A stretch of DNA of 64,000 nucleotides from Brevinema andersonii (GTDB lineage: Bacteria; Spirochaetota; Brevinematia; Brevinematales; Brevinemataceae), in the NCBI RefSeq assembly GCF_900112165.1, contig NZ_FOKY01000003.1:1-64000 (forward strand), given 5' to 3'. The notes under the pieces were generated by a model. The model did no database searches. It was not told the DNA's origin and saw only the letters and a list, made by a program, of their open reading frames with translations. Positions 1 through 8,937 of the stretch are shown here, piece by piece; positions within the stretch are counted from its first letter, which is position 1, and each line of letters opens with the position of its first letter. Both the position numbers and the translations under genes were made by a program.

Positions 1-121
1 TCTTTAAATTTCCGAGGGTATTAGGAGGATTTTGGAAGCCTAAACCTCCTTTCTTATAACTATAAGTATTGATAAATACAGTAGTTAAACATTTTCTAAA
101 CATTTTCAGAAAGGAGAAAAT

Positions 122-239
122 CTATGTCGTCGGTTATGAAGTTAAATTTTCATAAAATTTCTCTTCGTGTATAGGTATATTCTACTCTTAGAGTATTTAA
201 GAAGAATAAGAGGGATGAAAATATCCTATGTCGTCGGTT
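122..239. repeat. two copies of a 14-bp direct repeat
   Basis: The sequence CTATGTCGTCGGTT occurs at 122-135 and again at 226-239. Each copy is preceded by GAAAAT within about 10 bases. Each contains an ATG that opens a very short frame (MSSVMKLNF... and MSSVSILFF...). The first ATG has a good AAAGGAG ribosome site. I cannot assign a function; a decayed duplication is possible. Confidence 0.5.
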
Positions 240-288
240 TCTATCTTGTTTTTCCCTCCTAATACTGTTATATATTATATCCTTTAAG

Positions 289-332
289 TCTCAAACTAAA
301 CTTTAAATAATCTCATACTAAACTTTACATAA
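289..332. repeat. tandem 22-bp repeat, two units
   Basis: Positions 289-310 and 311-332 are adjacent direct copies of a 22-bp unit with core ACTAAACTTTA. They differ at two positions. Tandem terminal repeats of about 20 bp are found at the ends of IS21-type elements, so this could be a relic of such an end, but no transposase is visible nearby. The rest of 1-561 holds no gene I can support. Confidence 0.6.
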
Positions 333-561
333 CAACCAGGAAAAATTAAATATAATCCTTTTAGAATTGTTTTGTTGCTTTAAAATTTTTCATAAAATTA
401 TTTTTTGGAATAATTAGAACGATAGCTTCTAATATGTTATTTATATTAGTCTTTATTAAAACAAACTTTATCCCACTACCCTAATAAACAATATCCTTAC
501 CCATACCTTTATACAAAACAATATTTCTTCTCAAAAACAAGAACACAGATATAATATCTTA

Positions 562-590
562 TTGACAATAAAAATTTTTAGAAATATCTT
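562..590 (+). promoter_or_regulatory. promoter of the NADP-binding dehydrogenase gene
   Basis: TTGACA at 562-567, a 17-bp spacer, then TATCTT at 585-590. The predicted transcript start falls just before the AAAGGAGG ribosome site at 597-604. This argues that translation starts at 610, not upstream. Confidence 0.5.
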
Positions 591-609
591 ATATATAAAG
601 GAGGCAAAT

Positions 610-1686
610 ATGAAACCTAAATTAAAAGTAGCTCAATACGGATGTGGAAAAATGTCTGTTTATTCTATGAGATATGTCATAGAAAAAGGTGGAGAAATTG
701 TTTGTGCTTTCGACAGAAATCCTGAAATTATTGGAAAAGATATTGGTGATATTTGCGGGATGCCTAAAACAGGAGTATATGTATCTGATATTAAAGATAT
801 CAATAATATTTTTCAACAAACAAAACCACAAATCTGTATGATCATGACTATGAGTTTAATGCAAGATGTTAAAGATACATTTTTAGCTTGTGCAAAAAAT
901 GGAATTAATGCTATTTCAACATGCGAAGAAGCAATTTATCCATGGAATTCTTCGTATCAAATTACCAAAGAACTCGATGAAATTGCTAAAAAAAATAATT
1001 GTACACTATGTGGTTCAGGATATCAAGATGTATTTTGGGGCAACTTAATTACAATATTGACAGGGGCTACTCACAAAATTAACAAAATCAAAGGTTCTTC
1101 TAGTTATAATGTTGAAGATTATGGTATTGCTTTAGCTAAAGCTCATGGAGCAGGATTGTCATTAGAACAATTTGCAAAAGAAATTGCTGCTGCAGACAAT
1201 ATTTCTGATGCAGAAAGAGAAATGTTGATTCAAAAAGGAGAGTTTTTGCCTTCGTATATGTGGAACCAAAACGGCTGGCTTTGTTCTCAACTAGGACTTA
1301 CAGTCAAACGGCAAACACAAAAATGCATTCCTCAAATCTACCCTAAAGAATTAAAATCAGCAACCTTGCACATGAATATTCCTGCAGGATTTGCTACAGG
1401 AATGTCTGCCGTAGTGACAACAGAAACAGAAGAAGGAATCATTATCAAATCGGAATGCATTGGAAAAGTTTATGCTCCGGAAGAATTTGACAAAAACGAA
1501 TGGACTGTTTACGGAGAGCCTGATACACATGTTGTAATTTCGAAACCTGCAACTGTAGAACTTACTTGTGCAACCATAGTAAATAGGCTTCCTGATGTAA
1601 TTAACGCACCTGCTGGTTACTATACAACAGAAAAAATGCCTCCTGTACATTATAAAATTAAAGACTTACCAGAATATATTAAATAA
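610..1686 (+). CDS. NAD(P)-binding dihydrodipicolinate reductase-like dehydrogenase
   Basis: A 358-residue protein with an N-terminal Rossmann fold (KVAQYGCGKMSVYSMRY near residues 6-22) of the DapB N-terminal / 2,4-diaminopentanoate dehydrogenase type. The remainder lacks the classic DapB tetramerisation signature. The length matches the diaminopentanoate dehydrogenase-like family (about 340-360) better than true DapB (about 240-270). The start at 610 has the strong site AAAGGAGG six bases upstream, and a TTGACA promoter lies just before it. It stands alone; no lysine or ornithine pathway gene is adjacent. The likely role is NAD(P)H-dependent oxidation or reduction of an amino acid or imine, with substrate unknown. 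The family call is fairly safe; the substrate is inference. Confidence 0.7.
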   Translation: MKPKLKVAQYGCGKMSVYSMRYVIEKGGEIVCAFDRNPEIIGKDIGDICGMPKTGVYVSDIKDINNIFQQTKPQICMIMTMSLMQDVKDTFLACAKNGINAISTCEEAIYPWNSSYQITKELDEIAKKNNCTLCGSGYQDVFWGNLITILTGATHKINKIKGSSSYNVEDYGIALAKAHGAGLSLEQFAKEIAAADNISDAEREMLIQKGEFLPSYMWNQNGWLCSQLGLTVKRQTQKCIPQIYPKELKSATLHMNIPAGFATGMSAVVTTETEEGIIIKSECIGKVYAPEEFDKNEWTVYGEPDTHVVISKPATVELTCATIVNRLPDVINAPAGYYTTEKMPPVHYKIKDLPEYIK

Positions 1687-1689
1687 CAA

Positions 1690-2265
1690 ATATTTTTTAG
1701 ATATTTTTGAAATCTTGGGGAATCAAAAGCTATATCAACAGAATTAAGAATATCTATTAACTGATGTAATTCTGCATATTTTTGTGCTTCCTACATACGG
1801 GGGCCAGTTAGAACAAGCATAGTAACAGATCTCACATTCCCTAACAAAATTTTCCATTTGTTCAATCAAATTCACCAACAGGAATTAAAAGATAGTTTAG
1901 ATGGTAAAAATAAATATCAATATAATCAGTTCCTATTTTGGATAAACTGTTATTTAAATCTTTTTGCATTTCTTGTTTAGACATGAGGTTTATATTCATG
2001 GTATTAAGATTCGGATACCCACCTTTTGTCATAAAGGATCAGTTGGTCTCTTTTCCTATGTAGAGAAAAAGCCAACCACCAATAAAACGTTCCACTTCTA
2101 TTGAGTTCTGAACTAGTCCAATTAGAATATACACTAGCCGTATCAATACAATTTCCACCAGCATCAATAAATGGATCCAGCAATCTAAAGTCTTCTTGAC
2201 CATTCTATGATAATCCCGTATTACGGTACCTAAAATTTAAAGAAGAAATTTTCAAATAGTACTCC
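1690..2265 (-). pseudogene. aldo/keto reductase remnant
   Basis: Read on the minus strand, successive frames give DPFIDAGGNCIDTASVYSNW, then NLNTMNINLMSKQEMQKDL, then LSKIGTDYIDIYFYHL. These are the characteristic N-terminal and central blocks of aldo/keto reductases, including the conserved D...Y of the active site region. Several frameshifts and stops separate them, and the C-terminal third is missing. It is a clear pseudogene with no intact frame. Confidence 0.8.
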
Positions 2266-2274
2266 ACCATACGT

Positions 2275-2466
2275 CTATTTCACTATAACAATATAAAATA
2301 CATTAGGATTATTTTTAAAAGTATTTTGAATAAATAAAAACTCTTTTTGAAGAGATTTTTTATCATAATGGAGCCAAACAGTATCATCTTCTTTAAAAAT
2401 AGTATTGATAAGGTGGATTACTAATTCAAAATTCTGGTAAGCATGTACCATCCAAACATTTTTCAT
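2275..2466 (-). pseudogene. truncated branching (core-2/I type) glycosyltransferase start
   Basis: A 63-residue frame opens with VWMVHAYQNFELVIHLINTI and then DDTVWLHYDKKS. This resembles the first 50 residues of Branch-domain N-acetylglucosaminyltransferases (GT14), which normally run to about 280-320 residues. The remaining catalytic part is absent and the aldo/keto reductase remnant follows directly. It is probably a deletion relic; a functional 63-residue product is unlikely. The stretch 2467-2611 shows nothing further. Confidence 0.55.
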
Positions 2467-2611
2467 AAAAATCTCACTATTTGCTTATTTAATCTGAAGC
2501 TTCAAAGAAATTTTATTTTATTATATTTTTTCGCTGTGTCAATCCATCAAAAGGTCTGGATAACTTAAATAAAATTTTAAAAACGTTTATCAAGATCAAT
2601 TAGTAAGAAAT

Positions 2612-2640
2612 TTGCAAAATAATATTTAATATGATATATT
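2612..2640 (+). promoter_or_regulatory. promoter of nadV
   Basis: TTGCAA at 2612-2617, 17-bp spacer, TATATT at 2635-2640 with a TGA just before it (an extended -10). Transcription would start about 20 bases before the ATG at 2665. Confidence 0.5.
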
Positions 2641-2664
2641 ATACAAAATTATGAAAGAGAATTT

Positions 2665-4089
2665 ATGCCCAATATTATTCATCGTGAAAATATACTATCA
2701 TCCTTTGCTGTTGATGCTTATAAAGCAGGTCATTATCTTCAGCTACCTGCTAATGCTCAAGCAGCACGTTTATATTTGGCTCCGCGGTGTGCATTGTCTG
2801 ATTATTCAGCTCAGTATATTGTATTTGGAGTTAAATATTTCATAGAAAAATATCTACTTACCCCTATCACAAAAAAAGATATTATAAATTCCTTAAAAAT
2901 ATGGAATCACTTTAATATCAATAATACAACATATCCCTTTCCTGAAGACGGTTTTGAACATATTATAGAACATTATAATGGATATTTACCGATCACTATC
3001 CATGGCGTAAAAGAAGGACAAATTTTGGATCAGTATAATATACCGCTATTTACGATCAGTATAGATGATTCCCGATTAGTTTGGCTTCCTGGCTTCATTG
3101 AAACGGCATTTCAAAGGGCTATCTGGTATCCTTCAACTGTAGCTAGTATTTCTTTTACTGTAAGAAATCTTATATATAAAGCATACAAAAAAAGTGTTGA
3201 TCCAGAAGTTTATGGAAGTCTAGATTATAGTCTTCATGATTTTGGAGCACGAGGAGCTTCTTCAGGAGAAAGTGCATCTATCGGTGGTTTGGCCCACCTA
3301 CTGAATTTTAATGGTACCGATACTATGGAAGCTATCTTATTAGGACATTATTTATATAATATTCCGGTAGAGGAATTAGCATGCTCTATTCCTGCTTCCG
3401 AACATAGTACGGTAACCAGTTGGGGAAATGATATCCATGCCGAAAAAAAATCTCTGCTCAACCTTATTGACGTATGTCATCACTCTCAAAGCAAAGTATT
3501 TTCTTTTGTCTCTGATTCCTACAATTTTTATGAACTTATCGATCAAGTTTGGGGGGATCCTTACATTATCTCTTTGATTCAAAATTATGGCTTAACACCA
3601 GTTGTTCGTCCGGATTCCGGAGATCCTCAAGATGTTATACTATATGCACTAGAATCTCTGAGTAAAAGCTGGGGATACAGTATTAACAGTAAAGGTTACA
3701 AAGTATTAAACCATATCCGCATTATTCAAGGTGATGGAATGAATCTTGATAAAATAAATAAATTAATTAATGCTATCTTAACATATGGATTCTCTATAGA
3801 AAATCTAACCTTTGGTATGGGAGGTGGCTTGTTGCAAAAACATGATCGTGATACTATGAGCTGGTCAATGAAGATGTATAAAATAAAAATCGATAATGTT
3901 TGGCATGATGTTCAAAAAAGGCCATTGACTCAAGATAATAAAAAAGCTTTCAATCCTGCTAATATTGTTGATGATCAAGATTGGGTTATCCATTATAAAT
4001 ATGATTCTATATCTGCTCAACCAAAAATATATCAAGAATCATTTCAGCAGATTCGTTTGAGAGCAAGAAAAAACAGCCTCTTAAATTAG
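2665..4089 (+). CDS. nadV: nicotinamide phosphoribosyltransferase
   Basis: A 474-residue protein of the NAMPT/NadV type, which makes nicotinamide mononucleotide from nicotinamide and PRPP for NAD salvage. Recognisable blocks are AYKAGHYLQLP near the N-terminus, HDFGARGASSGESA (about 192-205), IPASEHSTV, VRPDSGDP (the phosphate/ribose-binding loop) and LTFGMGGGLLQKHDRDTM near the C-terminus. Length fits the family (about 460-490) and exceeds PncB-type nicotinate enzymes. It is a single gene between pseudogene tracts, with its own promoter. No NadM/NMN adenylyltransferase or NadR is adjacent, so the second salvage step must be encoded elsewhere. An intact gene in a decayed neighbourhood suggests selection for salvage of host nicotinamide (inference). 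Confidence 0.88.
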   Translation: MPNIIHRENILSSFAVDAYKAGHYLQLPANAQAARLYLAPRCALSDYSAQYIVFGVKYFIEKYLLTPITKKDIINSLKIWNHFNINNTTYPFPEDGFEHIIEHYNGYLPITIHGVKEGQILDQYNIPLFTISIDDSRLVWLPGFIETAFQRAIWYPSTVASISFTVRNLIYKAYKKSVDPEVYGSLDYSLHDFGARGASSGESASIGGLAHLLNFNGTDTMEAILLGHYLYNIPVEELACSIPASEHSTVTSWGNDIHAEKKSLLNLIDVCHHSQSKVFSFVSDSYNFYELIDQVWGDPYIISLIQNYGLTPVVRPDSGDPQDVILYALESLSKSWGYSINSKGYKVLNHIRIIQGDGMNLDKINKLINAILTYGFSIENLTFGMGGGLLQKHDRDTMSWSMKMYKIKIDNVWHDVQKRPLTQDNKKAFNPANIVDDQDWVIHYKYDSISAQPKIYQESFQQIRLRARKNSLLN

Positions 4090-4135
4090 TAAGGACTATT
4101 TTTCTATTTTTAAAGTACTAATTTACGTTTGAACT

Positions 4136-5229
4136 TTATATATGATCACAAATACTTAATGTAGAATGTCGGTGTGATACCAAAATAATAGTTTTATCCT
4201 TACAATGTTCCTTTAAAGACCAAAGAATAACACTTTCATTCAAACTGTCTAAATTACTCGTTGGTTCATCAAGTAATAAAATCTCACTGCTATGTAAAAA
4301 TGCACGAGCAATCCCTAATCCTTGTTGTTCGCCTCCAGAAAGCATTTCACCTAGTTCTCCTACTTTACTCTGATAAGCATTAAATAAATAAGTATCTTGG
4401 AGTTACATAAGCAATATGTTGCCTTAAAGAATTAGTATTAATATCTTTTACAGGTATCGTTCCTATTGAAACTTTACCCAGCTGTGGATCATAAAAACGC
4501 ATAATCAATTTAAGTAATGTCGATTTGCCACTACCACTTTTACCTTCAACTCCAAAAACCCTAGCTTGTTGTATTTTCAAATTGAAATTCTCTAAACATT
4601 TTCAGTATTATAGGCAAAATACATATTCTCAATATCGATATCAAACGAACCCAAATTTAATCCATTGGATTTTTCTGCAATCAAAGGTTTTTCTTCAATA
4701 AGATCAAAAACACGTTCCCCACTGGCAAATATTTGTAGAAGATTGTTGGATAAATTGCTTAAAAGTAACTACCATACAAAAAGAACTAATCAAACACACT
4801 AAGAATACCAAAAATCCTGTCAATGATAATTGATCAGATATATTAAGATAAACACCACTAAATAACATAACCATCGAGAAAAATAATACTGCAGTTTATG
4901 GAAATGCTTTAGTTAAACCTTGATGTTCTTTTATTTTTTCGACGCTTTTATTAGCAATCTTACCTTCTGCCTATTAGCAGCTTGGCCAAAAAGAATAATT
5001 TCACTCAACCATATAAACTTTCAAGAAAAGCAGAATTAATATCTCCGATATTTTCCTGATATTTTCTCCCAAAACCACGGGATGCTTTTGCAGTAAAATA
5101 AGCGATAATAGGCTTTAAAGGAGCTACAAATTTTAATAAACTAATCATTATATTTAAGCCATTTCGTTTAATAGGGGTGAACTGAAATTGGTAATTCCCC
5201 TTTGAATAGATAATTCTTATGCTTGACAA
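4136..5229 (-). pseudogene. ABC exporter (permease-ATPase fusion) pseudogene, second of a pair
   Basis: Minus-strand pieces in different frames are, in order: RNGLNIMISLLKFVAPLKP (N-terminus, near 5160), then SRGFGRKYQENIGDINSAF, then LTGFLVFLVCLISSF (membrane), then GKSGSGKSTLLKLIMRFYDP (Walker A, near 4520), then LSGGEQQGLGIARAFL and ILLLDEPTSNLDS (signature and Walker B, near 4270-4340). Roughly 150 residues of the membrane domain appear to be deleted after the N-terminus, and several stops and frameshifts follow. It belonged to a heterodimeric exporter with the adjacent pseudogene at 5230-6417. Its original substrate cannot be told. Confidence 0.85.
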
Positions 5230-6417
5230 TAGAAAAATGCTTCATCATTAATTCCTTATCCATAGATTTTAATTCATAGTCATTGACTAAAATAGACCCA
5301 TCTTTATAAGGATAAAATCCCATAACAAGAGAAGCAATTGTTGATCTTCCGCAGCGGGTTCCCCAACAAGTGAAATAAATAACCCATTAGGAATTGTCAA
5401 ATTAATATCCTTAAGAATAGAACGGTCTTCTGTATATGAAAAATTAATATTTTTAAGATTGATATTTATCTTCCCGAGAGAGCATGATATATTTTGTTTT
5501 TCTTCTACAGGCATATCAATAACTTGATAAATTTTACTAGCTGCTGGTAACTCCATTCATTGCCACATGAAAATATATTAACCTAACAAACGTAAAGGAA
5601 TAAAAAATTTCCCCTGATAATAGTATAAATTACTGCTTGAGACAAACTGATATGTCCAGCTTGGAACTCTAGAAGAGCAAAAATAATACCTATTGCCGTA
5701 CCTAAATCAGAAATTAAATCCATGACAGTAAATGAATTAAGTTGCATAGTTAACTTTTATAGTAATTCTTCGGAAATGTTCTGCATCTTGATTTATTTCT
5801 TGATTTTTGTAGGCATCATCTTGATATATCTTAAGTGTTGTTAATGCCTTCAGATATTTAGCTAGTAAACGCTTGGCAATTTTGTTTACTGCAATAATAG
5901 ATAAAGGGATAAAGGAACACAAATAAGTAAAATAATCAATACCTTAATACTGAAAAACGAAAGAAAAATAAATAAAATAATAGACGCTAATAAACTATAA
6001 AAAAGCTGAGGTAGGTATAAACTGAAATAAATTTCAATTTGTTCGATACCTTCGCTGGCTATCTGAGTAATTTGTGAAGTAGACACTTTACTATTATGTC
6101 CAAGACCAAAATTCAATAACTTTTCGTAAATTTGATACCTGAGCAATGTTTTGATTTCTATACTAGCATGATAGGAATATTTTGTTCCTTTTATACTCAT
6201 CATATAACGTACCGCAATAGACAAACAGATAAGAGTTAACGTCAAAAGAATATCTTTTTCCGTGATTGTTCTCATATATAATTTTTTGAATGAGAAAACA
6301 TATGGAAAATACCACAGTAATATTAAATACCAAACTAACACAACTCATCAAAACTGATAAACAGACACATTTCATAACTTGCGGTGATGATTTATCAAAC
6401 GTCTGTCCATCATAAAA
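5230..6417 (-). pseudogene. ABC exporter (permease-ATPase fusion) pseudogene, first of a pair
   Basis: The remains start near 6417 with MMDRRLINHH, then VSLVFNITVVFSICFLI. Next comes a membrane block ending LLASIILFIFLSFFSIKVL (about 5950), a linker with ALTTLKIYQDDAYKNQ, and an ATPase block INLKNINFSYTEDRSILKDI (about 5430). The Walker A region reads LVGEPAAEDQQ in the current frame; a shift there restores something close to a GxGKST loop. At least four frame changes are needed to join the parts. Gene order and orientation match the two-gene heterodimeric exporters of Firmicutes-like type. Non-functional as read. Confidence 0.85.
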
Positions 6418-6651
6418 AACTCCTTTAAATAATTTTCTTTATTTAACAACTAAATAATATTTGTATGATTTGGTTATAATATATTGTAAAAAATATATTT
6501 TTTCGAAATCAAGAAAAAAATAAAAATATTTACCTGTAAGTAATTAAAATAAATTCGAATAGTAAAAATATTATTTTATGCTTAAACTGCCTATTAAGAC
6601 TAATCTATACTTCTATAAGCATCAGCCATTAGAGAGTCTTTATGATTCAGA

Positions 6652-6810
6652 TTTTATTTATTATATTAAGGTACTTTATCTTTAGAATTAGGAATTTTAG
6701 GGATTTTTCTACCTATTTTACCGACAACTCCTTTCTTGCTATTGACTGCATATTGCTATGCTTGCAGTTCAATGAGATTTTATCATTGGTTCATTAAAAC
6801 CAAAATTTGA
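6652..6810 (+). pseudogene. DUF454 (YbaN-like) membrane protein remnant
   Basis: The frame at 6682-6810 reads LELGILGIFLPILPTTPFLL and then AYCYACSSMRFYHWF. This is the hallmark block of the DUF454/YbaN inner-membrane family (LGxxGIFLPxLPTTPFLLLA...). An in-frame TAA at 6667 interrupts the preceding LLY-GTLS block, and no start codon with a ribosome site is visible. The rest of 6418-6880 shows no other gene. Confidence 0.8.
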
Positions 6811-6885
6811 ATATATTGCAATTTACATATTAGCAAAAAAAAAGATATAGAACATTTAAAAAACTAGTTTCAAGACTTTATAAAA

Positions 6886-6905
6886 AATACCCCTTTTGGG
6901 GTATT
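6886..6905 (-). terminator. Rho-independent terminator of sodA
   Basis: An eight-base stem AATACCCC / GGGGTATT with a TTTT loop. On the minus strand it is followed by a T-rich run. It sits 5 bases after the sodA stop codon. Confidence 0.8.
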
Positions 6906-6909
6906 CTAA

Positions 6910-7539
6910 TTAATGATGATTACAACCACAACCGCAAGATCCATTCATCCTAGAAGATACAATATCCCAATCAATAATATTCCAGAACTCTTTAATATAA
7001 TCGGGTCGACGATTTTGATATTTCAAATAATAAGCATGTTCCCAAACATCCAGTCCTAAAAGGGGGAAAAATCCATCCATAATAGGAGAATCCTGATTAG
7101 GTGTACTAATAATACTTAATTTCCCATTTTTGTCCATCATAAGCCATGCCCAACCTGATCCAAATCTAGTTTTAGCTGCAGTTTCAAACATTTCTTGAAA
7201 TTTTTCAAAAGAACCAAAATCTCTTTCAATTAATTTTAAAAGTTCACCTGTAGGTTTAGCTCCGTTATTTTTTTTAAGAAGCTTCCAAAATAAAGTATGA
7301 TTATGGTGACCTCCAGCATTATTGCGCACTGCCATCCGAATATCTTCAGGAACACTTTCTATATTAGCCAATATCTCTTTAAGAGATTTATCTGCCCATT
7401 CAGGATGCTTCTCCAAGGCCGCATTTAAATTATCTATATAACCTTTATGATGCTTCGTATGATGTATTTCCATAGTTTTTGCATCAATATACGGTTCAAG
7501 AGCATCATAAGAATAACCTAATTCTGGTAATGTAAACAT
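6910..7539 (-). CDS. sodA: superoxide dismutase, Mn-type
   Basis: A 209-residue iron/manganese superoxide dismutase that converts superoxide to peroxide and oxygen in the cytoplasm. Metal ligands are visible: His in [12 protein letters not shown] (about 23-34), His in [11 protein letters not shown], and Asp and His in DVWEHAYY. The GGHHNH context and Gln in TPNQDSP point to a Mn-type or cambialistic enzyme. The protein ends in an unusual tail, [11 protein letters not shown], with three Cys and two His beyond the normal fold. The start has GGAGG upstream. The gene is monocistronic, with a promoter at 7571-7599 and a terminator directly after it. Confidence 0.92.
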   Translation of the reverse strand: MFTLPELGYSYDALEPYIDAKTMEIHHTKHHKGYIDNLNAALEKHPEWADKSLKEILANIESVPEDIRMAVRNNAGGHHNHTLFWKLLKKNNGAKPTGELLKLIERDFGSFEKFQEMFETAAKTRFGSGWAWLMMDKNGKLSIISTPNQDSPIMDGFFPLLGLDVWEHAYYLKYQNRRPDYIKEFWNIIDWDIVSSRMNGSCGCGCNHH

Positions 7540-7570
7540 AAAATATCCTCCAATATTTTAATATATCCTT

Positions 7571-7599
7571 ATTATAATAGAAATAAATAAATGAATCAA
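7571..7599 (-). promoter_or_regulatory. promoter of sodA
   Basis: On the minus strand: TTGATT (7594-7599), 17-bp spacer, TATAAT (7571-7576). It lies about 35 bases before the sodA start. No clear operator dyad is seen. Confidence 0.6.
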
Positions 7600-7624
7600 G
7601 ATTTTTCTATTATTTTCTATATTT

Positions 7625-7652
7625 TTGAAAAAAATATTTTATCAGCTATAAT
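7625..7652 (+). promoter_or_regulatory. promoter of pepT
   Basis: TTGAAA (7625-7630), 16-bp spacer, TATAAT (7647-7652), 20 bases before the pepT ATG. It is back to back with, and partly overlaps, the sodA promoter region. Confidence 0.55.
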
Positions 7653-7671
7653 ATACAATTATGGAGATAAC

Positions 7672-8937
7672 ATGATTAATTATCAACAAAAACTTATTAA
7701 TTATTTTTTTGAATACCTGCAGTTCAACACCCAAAGCAATGAAACAGCAAAAACTATACCCTCAACAAGTGGGCAAATGGAATTAGCACGTTATATTTTC
7801 AAGCAGCTGCGTGATTTCGGTATACAGGATGTGTCTTTAGATGATCAAGCAGTACTAATTGTAAGAATAGATGGTTCTATTCCAGGACCTACTATTGCCT
7901 TTTTATCCCACTTGGACACAGCTGATATTGGTATGAATCCAGAAATACAAGCTCAAAAAATTCATTTTACAGGTAATGAAATTATCCTTAACTCTGAAAA
8001 AAATATTATTATGTCTCCTGAACTTTTTCCTGAATTATTGCAATATTTAGGAGAAGATATCATTTTCAGTACCGGCACAAGTATATTAGGATGCGACAAT
8101 AAAGCTGGTTTAGCTGTACTGACCACACTAGGAGAATACCTTATTCGAGAAAAACCTGAACATAGTACTGTTATTTTGATCTATGTGCCCGATGAAGAAA
8201 TAGGATTATTAGGATCTCAATTATTAGATACAAAAAAAATTAATGCTGATTTTGCTTACACTATTGATGGCGGACCTTTGGGAGAATTTGGATACGAAAC
8301 ATTTAATGCAGCAAGTGCAGAAATTACGATACAAGGCATCTCTATACATCCTGGATCAGGAAAAGATAAATTAGTAAATCCTATTCTTATTGCTAATGAT
8401 CTTATTAATCAGTTTGATCCTTTGAATACACCAGAGCATTCGGAAGGCAGAGAAGGTTTTTTTTGGATTCATGATATTACAGGCAATCCCACACAAGCAA
8501 AAATCGAACTGATTATCAGAGATTTTGATCTGAAAGAATTTGAAAATAAAAAACAATGGCTTCGATCTGCCATCAAAGATATATCTCTCCGCTATCCTAA
8601 AGCAAAAATTGATTATCAAATTACAGACAATTATGCTAATATTGCTAACACGCTACCGTCAGACCGTCGATGCATTGACTTGGCGATGCAAGCCATGGAA
8701 AATCTAGGAATAACAGTTTATACTGAACCTATTCGAGGAGGTACAGATGGCTCTATTCTATCAGCAAATGGTTTAATTACTCCTAATCTTTTCACGGGTG
8801 GGCACAATTTTCATTCTATCTATGAATTTCTGCCTATTCGATCGTTTCAACAATCTTTTGAAACAGCAGTGGAAATTGTCAAACTGGCAAAATACTATAC
8901 AAAGGTAGAAAATGATCCAAATTTCAAAACTCAGTAA
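7672..8937 (+). CDS. pepT: peptidase T (tripeptide aminopeptidase)
   Basis: A 421-residue M20-family zinc metallopeptidase that removes the N-terminal residue from tripeptides in the cytoplasm. Visible metal-site motifs are SHLDTADIGMNP (about 84-95), STGTSILGCDNKAGLA (Asp ligand), VPDEEIG (catalytic Glu pair) and the C-terminal TGGHNFHS. The length fits PepT (about 408). An in-frame ATG at 7591 lies upstream, but 7672 has GGAGA and a promoter just before it, so I use 7672. The 3' end overlaps the next gene by 26 bases, suggesting co-transcription. Peptide use fits a host-associated, amino-acid-scavenging lifestyle (inference). Confidence 0.92.
   Translation: MINYQQKLINYFFEYLQFNTQSNETAKTIPSTSGQMELARYIFKQLRDFGIQDVSLDDQAVLIVRIDGSIPGPTIAFLSHLDTADIGMNPEIQAQKIHFTGNEIILNSEKNIIMSPELFPELLQYLGEDIIFSTGTSILGCDNKAGLAVLTTLGEYLIREKPEHSTVILIYVPDEEIGLLGSQLLDTKKINADFAYTIDGGPLGEFGYETFNAASAEITIQGISIHPGSGKDKLVNPILIANDLINQFDPLNTPEHSEGREGFFWIHDITGNPTQAKIELIIRDFDLKEFENKKQWLRSAIKDISLRYPKAKIDYQITDNYANIANTLPSDRRCIDLAMQAMENLGITVYTEPIRGGTDGSILSANGLITPNLFTGGHNFHSIYEFLPIRSFQQSFETAVEIVKLAKYYTKVENDPNFKTQ

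Noticed and set aside
122-239. CRISPR array
   Set aside because: Only two copies of a 14-mer spaced 104 bases apart. CRISPR repeats are longer, more numerous and evenly spaced, and no cas gene is present.
562-609. Upstream start for the dehydrogenase
   Set aside because: The candidate start is the TTGACA of the promoter itself, and the real ribosome site lies just before 610.
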